Source: Tridacna crocea
Taxonomy: Eukaryota; Mollusca; Bivalvia; Cardiida; Cardiidae
Assembly (NCBI GenBank): GCA_943736015.1
Contig: OX031060.1
Location: forward strand, 27,419,231-27,483,230
Direction: 5' to 3'
DNA length: 64,000 nt
Below, piece after piece: positions 12,301-20,595 of the stretch. Both the position numbers and the translations under genes were made by a program. Within the stretch, counting starts at the first letter, position 1; every line of letters starts with the position of its first letter. Under the pieces are notes generated by a model. The model did no database searches and had not been told where the DNA came from. It saw only the letters and a list, made by a program, of their open reading frames with translations.

Positions 12301-15300
12301 CGAATCGAAAATTTACTTATAGTTTCATAGCAGGATAAGGGTTAGATTAATTAGCTTTTACTGAAGATGGGTAAAGATCTATGATCTAAGACTACGCAAG
12401 ATGTTCTGGCTGATTTTGGTATAAATTGTTCAATAATCCATGAGATATTATGATCAAAAGCTTTATTAACTGTTTACCAAACAATCTCAAGTTTTCATGC
12501 TCCTAAATTTGAATAATTTTAAAAGCATCGTGGAAAATGAGCATTATGGAAAACAAACTTCTGAACTCTATCAAAGACAAGTCACATCATTTCTGCCACT
12601 TCAAATTTGTTGTCTGCAAATGCTTTCGATTTCAACAAGTTTGTAAATTTGAAAAAAAAAGGTATCTTTAGTAGTAGTGTTAGTTAATATACTGTGTCTG
12701 CAAAATATACTAAATCAGCCTCATCAGCTTACAGGTTAAAGATAAAAAAGTTAGGTTCTATCTATATACATACCATGCTTGGTTAATGTATTTGTTGCTC
12801 CTATGGTAATTGTACAACCTAGAGTTTTTTTTTTATTAAATAGAATCCGATTCATGAGCAGAAACCAGATGTTCCTGTCACCCCAGTATCAGAGTCCACA
12901 AACGCTGAGCCAGAAGGATCAGATGTGAATTCGCAGGTCAAAGTAGATCAACCAGCAACATCGGAGACCACATGCCAAGAAACAGACAGTGAGAATAAGC
13001 CAGAAAGTATGGAAATTGACCAAAATGGAGACAGTGTGGGAGATGGCACCCAGACTGTGATGGAGACAATGGATACAGGAGAGAGCACCAAAGGTGATGA
13101 GAATGAGAATACTGAGGAAACTAAACAAGAGATGAAAGATGCAGAGACCAGTCCAGAGACACCAGTGTCAAAGTCAGCCCTGTATCAAAAAGTTCAGAAT
13201 ATTAGAGTACGTACTTAAATTATTACCAAACAGCAATAATTTAGGCTTGTCCAAATCCAAAAGATTTGCAGATAACAAAATAAAAGTGACTGAAAATTTA
13301 AAATTTGAATTGTTGAAGGGTACATACATGTGGGAAAAAGGAATAGATGCTGATTACCAGCATTTTCTCCTTTTCCCGCAATATTTTCAAAAGGCTTCTT
13401 TCCCAGGGTCGTCAAAAGTAGGGATTGTGTGGTAATGGGTAAACATCAGAATTACCATTAACCCTTTACCCCATAAGGCATTTCTATGGTATCTCTAATC
13501 GACCCTAAATAACAGCAAGGATAAGCCGTTTTTTATGCATATATGACACCTTTTGATAGCAAAGAAAACATTGTGACAAAAGGTGATATTGCTCGTGACG
13601 AGCAATTTCACCTTTTGCCACAATGTTTTCCAAAGGCTTCTGCAAGTAGTGCGTAGAAATGAGTATCTGTGGAGTAAAAGGTTAAGACTGTGAATTTTAA
13701 TTTCACATATAACCATTGGCCATGAGATTACATTGGTCTATCACAGAATACCAAAACTCATTGCTCGTTCGTTGCACACAGTTACCAATAATAGTATATT
13801 GGCGCATCATCTATATGATTATCATATATAATAATACAAGGTTTGCAAGATAATTACAGAAAATTTGACCTCCAGTCCCAATGAAAGAGAATATTGAACA
13901 GAAAATATAAAATCAACCTATTGGTTGGTACTAAAGGCTTCAGAAATTAATTTTTCTTTTCATCTGAGAACTTGAAGGTTCCAAACAATACTTCCAACCA
14001 ATCATTGAAGCTTTAATATTTTTCAGATCACCATGCCCTACCATCACACAGTTAATTATCACCCAGCAAATTATGATTTAAATATCCTTTGTAAAGAAGA
14101 ATTGAATAATTTTTTGGTTGATGTTTTGATGGAAATGTTTAAATGACATTTTCTCTCTTATATTTCATTTTTTTCACCTGATCCTTTGTCACAAATTTCA
14201 CCTTCCATTTGACATTTTTTCAAATGTATATTTTCCATCTAATGAGTAATGATTGAAATCTTTGGCACATCTGAAGAGTTAATTCGTGTGAATTATAACT
14301 GAATCATGTGGAGGCATTTCGATTTTCAGAAGCTTGTTATTAAATTATGAGATTAACCTCAATGCAGATTGCAAGAGTTGGTTGAAACATTTCAGTGTAA
14401 AGGAAAAAAAGATATTTATGAATCCACCTACACCAAAGGCAAGGTCGTCTTTTCCGATTTTGATTAAATATTTCCTTGCAGTAGGGACGGGGGTAATATT
14501 TTCTGTCGTTTTGTTGCACACCACGAGTTATTACTGGTATATACAATATAGGGTATGCACCAATGTGCTCTTTGTAGAAACATTTTTTATGAGTGACCAA
14601 TGAAAATTTCAGCATTTAGTGATAGACAAATGGTGTTCAAAGGCCTTTGGTAAAATTTACTAAGTGTGAAAGCATTATAGAAACGTGAGAAATTGCTCCT
14701 CGGGTAATATCTCCATTTATCATGATGTTTGAAACAGTGGTGAAGAGCAATAGACAAAAAATTTATCACTAAATTTAAAGACTCAACTCTTTACCAAAGG
14801 ACAAAATTTGAGACTTTTTCTAAATTTAAAGCAGTTGCTATTGAATGTGGCCCATCTGATGATTTTAATTATTGAAAGGGGGGAACGACATGGTAAAAGG
14901 AGAAAATGCTGGTCACCAACATTTTCAGGGTTGCATCTACAACACGGGATTAAGGGAATCTAGCATCAGAATCTAAGATCCCGCCCAAATGAAATGTATA
15001 TGTGAAAACAATTTCACACTAACATAAAAGAAAGCCCACAAAAATTGCATGACCAATGCTTCCGATGATGGGGGAAAAGGTGAAGAAAAGAACTTAAGGG
15101 AATAAAATGTAATTATTTGCATAGGTCACAGGAACAGTCATTTAAAACTGATAAACTATAGACTGTCTGGTTATTATTATGAATCACTGCACAGCTCACA
15201 CTGTTGATTGTCAGTCGTGCCAAATGTGACAGTTTAGAAAAAAGAACCCCTGGCAAATCCACAGGCGACCAATAATGTCTATACAAGATTCTAGAAAGAT

Positions 15301-18300
15301 CTTAACACTGACAAAAGTATATGTATCAGAGAATTAGGGACACACCTGTCACTGTATATCAGGGACAGGGACCAACAAGTTTGTGTCATTAATGAAAAGG
15401 GTGATACTGAGGTCAATCCACTTTCTTAGTGTAAAATGAAGGATCTGCTAATCTCATTGACAAATCCATTCCATATCATGTGGAAATACTCTTTAAAAAA
15501 TAAGTTAACATAGAAAATAGATTGCTGCAAAATAACAAAAACCCATCACTCATAAATAGCTATATGTAACAATAGGTGGAAGCTAATATCTCTGTCACAA
15601 CATTGAGGTAAAACTTGCAGGAATGTTTGAAATGGAAAAAATTGAATAAAGTAGGATGGGGTAGGGTGGGGGTTAGGTCTTCTCTTACGGTGATTGCAAT
15701 GGACCAGGTGTTGAAGAAGGTACAGGGCATCCATGCAAAGAAAGAAAACTTTACCAAAAGATGCCTATAGTGGATGTGATCTCTATTGTTTATCCAAAGA
15801 CATAAGAAAACTACCTTAACTCTTCATGTCACAATAGGAACTCCATGAAATTTCACCTCTTTTACACTTGAAGGCACTGGGAAACAGGATCCCCATTTGA
15901 AAATTTCTACATGCAGTCTTGCATTTTTTTCTTTCTCAACCATGTTTTCAGAACAATAAGTAAAGCAATTTGAAAATGTTACTTTTATTTACAGCCAATA
16001 AGAGGACAGCCTCTGCAGGATGGTGATGATAAACCAGAGGATGTCTTGACTGGCGTCAAGCAGTAAGTAGCAACTTGTGGACCATTAAGTATTTCTGTCA
16101 ATAAACTAGTCCTGTTTTTAAGAGTTATGAAGTAAAATCCACAGTGGACAGTGTATGTAAAGTGATCAGACTACACATTTTGTGTAATCTGGGTCAGTTC
16201 CACAGACCCCAAGAACATTCTTAGTCTTTCTACCGAGAGTTTTCTAAATTTGAAAGTAACACATCTGCATAGCTTAACCAATATGTCAATAAGAAGTTGT
16301 GTTAATTTCCAAATCTAGAATAGGACAAAGAATGAAACAAAGAATGGTAGGGAATTACAGGCCCTAATCTAGATTTATACTGACCTTTGTCTATGCTTAG
16401 GTAAACGTAGTTCTTTACCAAACAAAAAAAATTAGACTGGTGCAGATTGAAAGCATTGGATGATGGCAAAATAAATTCCCCTGAAAACTTGAAAAATTGT
16501 TTTGGGTATGGTAGAAAACATTGTAAGAAAAGGAGAAAATGCTCATTACCAGCAATTTCTCCTATTCCCACAATATTTTCAAAAGTATTCTTTCCCACCA
16601 GAGTAATTAAAACTCTGCTTCTGCATTGTGTGGTAAAGGGTCAAAAAACAGATACAGATCTTCTCATTTGTCTTGCCTGTATTGTGGAGCACTGTTTGTA
16701 AGAATGACAACAATAGAACTATAAGCACATATAGTAGAAGTTGCTGTTAAGAGAAGAGATGGTATTTTCCTAATACCCCGGTCACATATTCACGGAAGGC
16801 CGCCACGGAAGAGCTACGGATTCGTTCCGGCATTGTCCGTGACAACTCGTACTAGTCTGTAGCTCTCCGTACTGTAACCGCAGTCAATCGTAGTAGTCCT
16901 TGTATATCCGTAGCGGTCCTTGACAATTTTTGAACATGCACAAAAATTCGCTACGGATCAAACGACCGTAGCGTATCCTTACTAGTCCGTATTAGACCGT
17001 ACTGATACGTTCTGGTCCGTATTAAAACCGTATCAGTCCGTACTTATCCGTAGGCCCATTTTTTTTTCAGGATTTGATACGGAGAACTACGTATTAGCAC
17101 GGTTACACTACGTTTTAGTTACGTTATGATACGGATTTGTCACGGAGAATCACGACCTTAATACGTTGTACTACGGAGAGGCAGGGATTCGCACGGTCTT
17201 TTACGGTTCACTACGTTGCAACACGACACAGTACGGAATTGTAAGGACCACTATTGTTTGGTAGGATAAATTCAGAATCATGTACTTCAACAAGGGTAGA
17301 ATATAACGCAATTGCGCTTTGTTGTTGGGTTCACAATCATGAACCGTCAACAATTGATGTTTGCAATAAATTGGCTGCAACTGGATATTTGTATGGCACA
17401 AAATGTCAAGGCACTGGTCCAGCAGCTTGATGACATACATAGATATAATAATTATATTTTTATCGTACTACTAGTAATACCTTTAATTTAAGGTTACATA
17501 TTTCACAAAACATTGTACGAAAATGAATAAACATCAGTATTATAATGTGACATTCTATCCAAACAACGAAGCTAAACATGCAAGTAAAACGATCAAATAG
17601 TACGGGTACATAAAACTGTCACCGTTTCTGGTGGTTCAGGCAACCGTCAACGAAACGAGAGGTCAAAGGTTCGAGCCCCGCCAGGAGCTTATTCTGATAT
17701 GGCTGGCTGGTGAACCCCCAGCTAGTTCAGTGTATGGTTACTGGTTGCCTGCCTAGTGCCAGGCTGGCCCTTTCGAAATGGGTGATACTAACTGTAATAG
17801 ACAAACACTTTACTTTTAAAACATAAACTTTCACGATAATCAGTGTAATTGTGAAATAAACAGCAGATTTTATGAACATAAGAGCATAACAATATTTTCA
17901 TTGAACCCTTTGCCATTCAATCCCTTCTTTTTATGGGTCTGCAACAGACAAGTCAAGAAAACATTCTGATTCTAGGAAATCGGGAAAAAAAATGCTCAAA
18001 ATGGGCAATTTCTCCATTTCCCACAATGCTTTCAACCTTCCTGTAGAACTGAATCTCATTTGTACCAAATTTACAGTTGTTGTCTGCAGATACTTTCAAT
18101 TTCGTGGAGGCCAAATTTTGTAAACTTGTGATGGGTTATTGATTATAATAATCAGGTAATAGACTATGTGGACTAGAGATTGGCTTTTACGAAGACCCGT
18201 CCATGGCCAGTATGAGGCTCTCATGGCCGAACTTGTTGCATTTTGAAAGTGAGCAGGCTAGAGCATTTGGACGGAATGCTAAATCGTGGTAGGTCCGTAT

Positions 18301-19916
18301 CGATCCGTGACGATCCGTACTACTACGTATCGGATCGTTCTTATTCGTATTAATCCGTACCTGTACCGTAGCAAATCGTAGTGTAACCGTACTACAATCG
18401 TCCTGATTCGTGTCGCTCCGTATTAAACCGTGTCCAACCGTAACAGTCCGTATCACTCCTGGAACTCTGACCTACATTTTGGCTGTAGATCCGTCGAACT
18501 CCGTACTCACACCGTTGTGTATCCGTATTGGAACCGTAGCGGACTACGGAATTTGTCATTTCCGTGGTCATCCGTGAACGATTAGACCGTAGTTCTTCCG
18601 TGGCGGTCTTCCGTGAATATGTGACCGGGGCTTTATATTCATGCTGTTTTCCTTCTACATTGTATAATTGTTATGATGTGTTCTTTGCAGCTTAAACTTG
18701 TCTTTGCCTTTTTCAAAGAACTGGATGGGCTAATTTTTTTTCACTGTTCATGGCTTCTCGTAATTTCCTACCTATTTGTTGGTCACTTTCTATTTGATAA
18801 CTATCATAATTTCAGATTGGTTAAACCAGGCACTGTTTAACCATACTGGATATTCCTTTACTTTGAAATTTAGAAAATATTTTAGAACTTGATTTAACGT
18901 TACATTAAGAAATTTTCATGAATTTGAGCCTACACAAATAGATGGGTTGCAAAAACTGTTTGCCAGAAAGGTAACAACATACATTTAGTGATAAAAGAAT
19001 GTACTTTTCAGGCCGTGCATACTGATATTTGACTCTCTGTCGGGGCCTTCAAGATCTAGAATTGTAACAGTACTTAAAGAATATCTGCAAGTGGAATGGC
19101 ATGTGAAAAAGGAGGCAGAGGCTGAACGGCCACTGAATAAAGCAGCGATACGTGGTTGTGTACCTAAAGTTCCACAACAAAATAATTTTAGTGATTGTGG
19201 GGTATTCATGCTGCAGTATGTTGAAAGCTTCTTTGAGGTGAGGCCTAGTTACAGATATTGTCTAACATTAAACTCATTACTAAATGATTGTTAGTTTAAC
19301 TGTTTACCAAACAACAAAATTTTAGACTGGTCCAAATTAAAAGCACTTGCAGGCAACAAAATAAATGTGAATGAAAATTCTCAGTTGTTAAAAGGGTTAA
19401 CTGACCCAAATAATGAAGGCTTTTGAAAAACTGTTGGAAAATACAGGTAATACATGTAATTTATTTGGTTTTATTTTCTTTTTTTACTACACCGGTAATT
19501 CTTGTTATAAAGTTATGTGATAAAAAGAATCGGACACTCATTGGTTTTTGAGATAAAAAATTATTTAACTTGTCCACATAAATGTTATTAAGCTAACCAA
19601 AGGCTCGCTTGATAACATTTTTAGACTCGTTTAAGTAACTAGTGTTAGATCCTATATATGTTTGCTGAGTATGGGACCAGGATGCAATTTTTGAATGTTT
19701 GGCCTTAGGCATTTACAGATTACTTCACAGTAATTCATCATTTGCTGTAAACTTCCTTTTCAGGATCCAATACAGGATTTTACTACCCCAATGAAAGGCT
19801 TGCATGATTGGTTTACTACACAGAAGATTGAAGGGAAACGGGAGGAACTTAAAGATTTAATTATAAGTCTGAAAGAGAAATATGAAAGTAAATGTGATGG
19901 AATAGAGAACACCTAA
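95..19916 (+). CDS. SENP6/SENP7-like: SENP6/SENP7-type SUMO protease, 3' twelve exons (5' part outside window)
   Basis: Cysteine isopeptidase (C48/ULP family) that trims poly-SUMO chains, mainly in the nucleus. Seen: twelve exons (95-300, 2753-2936, 4439-4642, 5797-6094, 7007-7123, 8641-8766, 10068-10160, 11143-11311, 12844-13206, 15995-16062, 19012-19237, 19764-19916), all with AG/GT borders and matching phases, giving 734 codons and a stop. The catalytic domain starts at [18 protein letters not shown] (about residue 300). His411 lies in AHW, Asp616 in IFDS, Gln665 in VPQQ and Cys671 in [17 protein letters not shown] is typical of SENP6/7. About 200 residues, including an acidic low-complexity linker (exons 8-10), separate His from Asp, as in the SENP6/7 insert. 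Invertebrates usually have one SENP6/7 gene, so I do not choose between the vertebrate names. Introns are full of HP elements. A small exon between 300 and 2753 cannot be excluded, although phases fit without it. Confidence 0.93.
345..541 (+). mobile_element. HP-1 element, degenerate
   Basis: Core gctggtcaccaggc, both TTAA ends eroded. Lies in the first visible SENP intron. Confidence 0.7.
804..1038 (+). mobile_element. HP-1 element, full length
   Basis: TTAACCCTTTACCACACAA start, gtaaaaggttaa end, core gctggtgaccaac. Shares its terminal TTAA with the next copy. Confidence 0.85.
1033..1252 (+). mobile_element. HP-1 element, back to back with the previous one
   Basis: Begins in the TTAA that ends 804-1038. 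Core gctggtaacaagc. Confidence 0.8.
1899..2118 (-). mobile_element. HP-1 element, reverse
   Basis: Starts TTAACTCTTTACCAGACAA; perfect core gctggtaaccagc; right terminus degraded. Confidence 0.85.
2497..2605. repeat. GATCAGACTGCA hairpin repeat
   Basis: tgtagatcaggatcagacag pairs with ctgatctctgatctatactg around a short loop. Same family as 4084-4190, 12132-12345 and 26465-26590. Confidence 0.6.
2753..2936 (+). CDS. SENP6/7 exon 2 of window
   Basis: Acceptor ccttgcag and donor gaag|gtatgt. Starts in phase 0 and leaves one base. Encodes [20 protein letters not shown], resembling the conserved pre-catalytic region of SENP6/7 (inferred by resemblance). Confidence 0.8.
2979..3240 (+). mobile_element. 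tRNA-headed SINE
   Basis: A-box-like tggcttaattgttagc and B-box-like ggttccatacc spaced as in a tRNA, followed by an unrelated body. Not a tRNA gene: no cloverleaf closes. Confidence 0.55.
3607..3743 (+). mobile_element. HP-1 element, right half only
   Basis: Begins inside the hairpin (gcattttctccttctcccac) and runs to ggtaaagagttaa; left half deleted. Confidence 0.75.
3770..3997 (-). mobile_element. HP-3 element, full length
   Basis: TTAA at both ends. Hairpin core ttgctcgttctgagcaa instead of the HP-1 core. Terminal gtttgggaaagggttaa. Confidence 0.85.
4084..4190. repeat. GATCAGACTGCA hairpin repeat
   Basis: gtagatccaagatcagactg opposite caatctaattttggtctaca, then a partial second hairpin (tgatcttgacctaca). 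Confidence 0.6.
4439..4642 (+). CDS. SENP6/7 exon 3 of window
   Basis: Acceptor attttcag and donor ggagcag|gtattg. The incoming two bases complete a Gly codon with exon 2. Encodes [20 protein letters not shown] and, at the end, [10 protein letters not shown], matching the SENP6/7 segment that ends in PYYDP upstream of the protease domain. Two overlapping open frames cover this stretch; the phase-matched one is chosen. Confidence 0.85.
4928..5155 (-). mobile_element. HP-1 element, reverse
   Basis: TTAACTCATTACTAAACAAC start; core agctgattaccagc; right end gtaatgggttta. Confidence 0.8.
5276..5504 (+). mobile_element. HP element, HP-3-type arms with HP-1-type core
   Basis: Arms read CCCTTTCCCAAACAATCCC and ttacgggtctgg as in HP-3, but the core is gctggtaaccaat as in HP-1. 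Intact TTAA ends. Near-identical sister at 50269-50497. Confidence 0.85.
5797..6094 (+). CDS. SENP6/7 exon 4 of window
   Basis: Acceptor gtattttacag and donor gtcaa|gtatgt. Enters with two bases and leaves two. Encodes an amphipathic, probably helical stretch ([19 protein letters not shown]) followed by an Arg/Ser/Pro/Glu-rich linker ([15 protein letters not shown]) leading to the catalytic domain. The donor is chosen because it joins in phase to exon 5. Confidence 0.8.
6221..6445 (+). mobile_element. HP-1 element, ends eroded
   Basis: accaaacaatccatggtttt start, core actgatagccagc, end gtttggtaaagacc. Confidence 0.75.
7007..7123 (+). CDS. SENP6/7 exon 5 of window: start of protease domain
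   Basis: Acceptor aatcacag and donor ttgaa|gtaagt. Encodes [20 protein letters not shown] and [14 protein letters not shown], the signature beginning of the SENP6/7 catalytic domain and the most diagnostic exon of the gene. Confidence 0.95.
7150..7362 (+). mobile_element. HP-1 element, highly degenerate
   Basis: Recognisable by aaaatgttggtaacctgcat and tcatctgtatatgcttcaga. Begins about 25 bp past the donor of SENP exon 5. Confidence 0.5.
7389..7607 (+). mobile_element. HP-1 element, left hairpin arm shortened
   Basis: TTAA at both ends; gagaaaaggttaccagcatt shows loss of the atgctgg part of the left stem. Confidence 0.8.
7621..7800 (+). mobile_element. tRNA-headed SINE
   Basis: A-box-like tagttcagtag and canonical B-box gggttcaatcc, body through gtcattgctgtgatatgact. 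Sits exactly between two HP copies. Confidence 0.65.
7813..8044 (-). mobile_element. HP-1 element, reverse
   Basis: TTAACTCATTACCAAATGAT start; perfect core gctggttaccagc; end gtaatgggttgttaa. Confidence 0.8.
8123..8290 (+). mobile_element. tRNA-headed SINE
   Basis: A-box-like tagctcagtcagttaac and B-box-like gagtttgaattctga, followed by a non-tRNA body. Confidence 0.55.
8641..8766 (+). CDS. SENP6/7 exon 6 of window
   Basis: Acceptor tgttttacag and donor ctccc|gtaagc. Continues the domain with [20 protein letters not shown] and SFFYKRLTQ, the ULP1-fold helix and FSSFFYKRL motif, and ends in an acidic loop, DDDPNLP. Confidence 0.93.
8909..9381 (+). mobile_element. HP-1 element split by an inserted TIR element
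   Basis: TTAACCCTTTACCACATAA start; interrupted at 8984; resumes 9244. The hairpin shows a duplicated ttaccagcattt. Lacks its right terminus and runs directly into 9382-9603. Confidence 0.85.
8985..9243. mobile_element. 259-bp TIR element with 9-bp target duplication (Mutator-type)
   Basis: Termini CATCCTCGGATACCCCGG and its complement. The inverted repeats extend with few mismatches about 60 bp (through TATTTGCTACG and CTGGGACAATT). Flanked by ggaaaggaa at 8976-8984 and 9244-9252. A 9-bp duplication with long TIRs fits the Mutator superfamily. No coding capacity. Confidence 0.85.
9382..9603 (+). mobile_element. HP-1 element, second unit of a dimer
   Basis: Starts at tttaccacacaag without TTAACC, directly joined to the previous copy. 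Core gctggttaccagc, end gggaaagggttaa. Confidence 0.8.
9685..9914 (+). mobile_element. HP-2 element, full length
   Basis: TTAACCCTTTACTCCATAG ... ataaagggttaa. Hairpin stem ggtgaaattactcgtgacga with core TCGTGACGA. Sisters at 13458, 23087 and 25116. Confidence 0.85.
9974..10059 (+). repeat. 41-bp direct repeat, two copies in tandem
   Basis: Block beginning atgatacaacacaagagtat and ending atatttgcctttatt occurs twice in a row, ending just before the pyrimidine tract of SENP exon 7. Confidence 0.9.
10068..10160 (+). CDS. SENP6/7 exon 7 of window
   Basis: Acceptor attgttttag and donor gaaca|gtaagt. Encodes [19 protein letters not shown] and IVIPINE, the conserved strand just before the catalytic His. 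A 41-bp direct repeat (atacaacacaagagtatttt and the bases after it) lies immediately upstream, ending 8 bases short of the acceptor. Confidence 0.95.
10174..10402 (-). mobile_element. HP-1 element, reverse
   Basis: TTAATCCTTTACCACATGG ... gtaaagggttaa; core gctggttgccagc. Starts 14 bp past the donor of SENP exon 7. Confidence 0.85.
11143..11311 (+). CDS. SENP6/7 exon 8 of window: catalytic His
   Basis: Acceptor ctgtttttcag and donor gcagag|gtgagt. Begins with [14 protein letters not shown]; the His before Trp (His411 of the visible protein) is the catalytic base. The second half is Pro/Asp/Glu-rich ([20 protein letters not shown]), the start of the SENP6/7-specific insert. Confidence 0.95.
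11432..11653 (-). mobile_element. HP-1 element, reverse
   Basis: Start ttaattaaacaac, core gctgataaccagc in a near-perfect stem, end gtaaagggttaa. Confidence 0.85.
12132..12345. mobile_element. TTAA-ended hairpin element with GATCAGACTGCA core
   Basis: Begins TTAACCCTTTGGCTGCT and ends agcaggataagggtta, with a central stem gatcaagatcagactgcac / gtgcaatctgatctttgatc. Termini resemble HP, so it may be a distant member of the group. Confidence 0.65.
12466..12662 (+). mobile_element. HP-1 element, hairpin eroded
   Basis: TTAACTGTTTACCAAACAA start and gtctgcaaatgctttcgatt arm; the central hairpin is mostly deleted. Confidence 0.6.
12844..13206 (+). CDS. SENP6/7 exon 9 of window: acidic insert
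   Basis: Acceptor ttattaaatag and donor attaga|gtacgt; 121 codons, phase 0 at both ends. Highly biased composition (Glu, Asp, Ser, Thr, Asn), with no fold recognised. It fits the large disordered loop between catalytic His and Asp in SENP6/7. An HP element begins about 9 bp after the exon end, leaving almost no native intron next to the donor. Confidence 0.85.
13215..13443 (-). mobile_element. HP-1 element, reverse, abutting SENP exon 9 donor
   Basis: Begins ttaaattattaccaaacag, 9 bp after the last exon base. Core gctgattaccagc; end gtaatgggtaaa. Confidence 0.8.
13458..13685 (-). mobile_element. HP-2 element, full length
   Basis: TTAACCCTTTACCCCATAAG ... gtaaaaggttaa; hairpin aaggtgatattgctcgtgac with complement. 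Only about 15 bp from the HP-1 copy to its left. Confidence 0.85.
13686..14780. other. Intronic sequence without recognised features
   Basis: AT-rich part of the intron between SENP exons 9 and 10. Short open frames on both strands show no family resemblance and no splice pairing. No repeat family identified. Confidence 0.5.
14783..14930 (-). mobile_element. HP-1 element, partial
   Basis: Long arm (ctttaccaaaggacaaaatt) and left stem gagaaaatgctggtcaccaa present; right stem and short arm missing. Confidence 0.6.
14931..15994. other. Intronic sequence without recognised features
   Basis: Rest of the intron before SENP exon 10. Nothing coding or repetitive recognised beyond a tttatttacag acceptor at its end. 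Confidence 0.5.
15995..16062 (+). CDS. SENP6/7 exon 10 of window
   Basis: Small exon, acceptor tttatttacag and donor aagca|gtaagt. Encodes [20 protein letters not shown], the end of the insert. Supported by phase on both sides (0 in, 2 out) and by good splice signals. Confidence 0.8.
16408..16644 (-). mobile_element. HP-1 element, reverse, ends eroded
   Basis: ttctttaccaaacaaaaaaa start; stem aggagaaaatgctcattacc / agcaatttctcc, a mixed HP-1/HP-3 core; end gtggtaaagggtcaa. Confidence 0.75.
17622..17815 (+). mobile_element. tRNA-headed SINE inside the CCGTA element
   Basis: A-box-like tggttcaggcaacc and canonical B-box ggttcgagccc, followed by ggctggctggtgaaccccca. Confidence 0.6.
17901..18139 (+). 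mobile_element. HP-3-like element inside the CCGTA element
   Basis: ttgaaccctttgccattcaa start; stem aaatgctcaaaatgggcaat; arm gttgtctgcagatactttca; end gatgggttatt. Degenerate, so this insertion is old. Confidence 0.7.
19012..19237 (+). CDS. SENP6/7 exon 11 of window: catalytic Asp, Gln and Cys
   Basis: Acceptor acttttcag and donor tttgag|gtgagg. Encodes [11 protein letters not shown] (Asp616), a helical linker, then [19 protein letters not shown] with the oxyanion Gln665 and nucleophile Cys671. All catalytic residues are present, so the enzyme should be active. Confidence 0.96.
19296..19400 (-). mobile_element. HP deletion derivative, 105 bp
   Basis: Both TTAA ends kept (ttaactgtttaccaaacaac, aaaagggttaa) but the whole hairpin and short arm are missing. 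Confidence 0.75.
19764..19916 (+). CDS. SENP6/7 terminal coding exon
   Basis: Acceptor cttccttttcag. Begins [17 protein letters not shown], the conserved C-terminal helix after the Cys motif, and ends with a Lys/Glu-rich tail and TAA at 19914-19916. The nearest downstream canonical AATAAA is at 20362-20367, beyond an HP copy; the true polyadenylation site is unknown. Confidence 0.92.
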   Translation, partial: DPIQDFTTPMKGLHDWFTTQKIEGKREELKDLIISLKEKYESKCDGIENT

Positions 19917-20025
19917 CCCTTGTTTTGTCAAATAGATGGCAGATATTTTCAGTCATTGAAATGTCAGACACAGGCATACCCTTGAAAAGATCTTCGAGAC
20001 AGTCTGCATAAAGCAGCTGATTGCT

Positions 20026-20251
20026 TGAACTCTTTACCACCTGAGAAAATATCAGACTGTTCCAAATTGAAAGTATTTGCAGACGAAAAAAAAAGGTGAC
20101 TAAAAATTGAAATTTGGTCTGGGAAGGGTAGAAAACACAAGGAAAAAAGGAGAAAATGCTGCTTACCAGCATTTCTCCTTTTTCTGCAGTGTTTTCAAAA
20201 GGCTTCTTTCTAAGGGGCGTTAAAAGTCAGGATTGTGTGGTAAAGCGTTAA
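20026..20251 (-). mobile_element. HP-1 element in SENP 3' flank
   Basis: gaactctttaccacctgaga start; core gctgcttaccagc; end gtggtaaagcgttaa. Starts about 110 bp after the SENP stop, so it may be part of the 3' UTR. Confidence 0.8.
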
Positions 20252-20361
20252 GAGTCTAATCACTGTTGCTTCTATGTCCTATCAAAGTAACTTAAATGAA
20301 TTAGCTTTGAAAGACCATTTGCTGTGATACCACCATTCTTGTTTGTATGAGGTGGTCTCTA

Positions 20362-20367
20362 AATAAA
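20362..20367 (+). terminator. Candidate SENP polyadenylation signal
   Basis: First canonical AATAAA after the stop codon (446 bp downstream). No cleavage-site evidence. Confidence 0.3.
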
Positions 20368-20457
20368 TATATATGGTCTTAATTTGAATCAGGTGAAGGA
20401 TAAAAAGAGATAAATTGTTAACAAGATAAATTGTTAACAAGATGAAGAGATAAATTG

Positions 20458-20595
20458 TTAAAAAAGATGACAAAATATTTAGACTTGACCATTTTGAAAG
20501 CATTTTCAGGCAAAAAATTAAATGTTGTTCAGATGGCAAGATTGTCTTTGAACGTACAAAAACAGTTTGATAAAAGGAGAACATGCTATTGATAT
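20458..20595 (-). mobile_element. HP fragment, degenerate
   Basis: Long-arm remnants (aatatttagacttgaccatt, gaaagcattttcaggc) and a left stem stub (aaaaggagaacatgct). Confidence 0.5.

Larger units (their letters stand above)
16776..18630. mobile_element. 1.85-kb TIR element with CCGTA-rich arms
   Basis: Ends CCCCGGTCACATATTCACGG and its complement; the inverted repeats continue about 45 bp (AAG.CCGCCACGGAAGA.CTACGG). Both arms (about 16790-17240 and 18285-18600) are packed with CCGTA or TACGG pentamers, dozens in each. The interior holds a SINE and an HP element. No transposase ORF; no clear target duplication. Superfamily undetermined. Confidence 0.8.
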
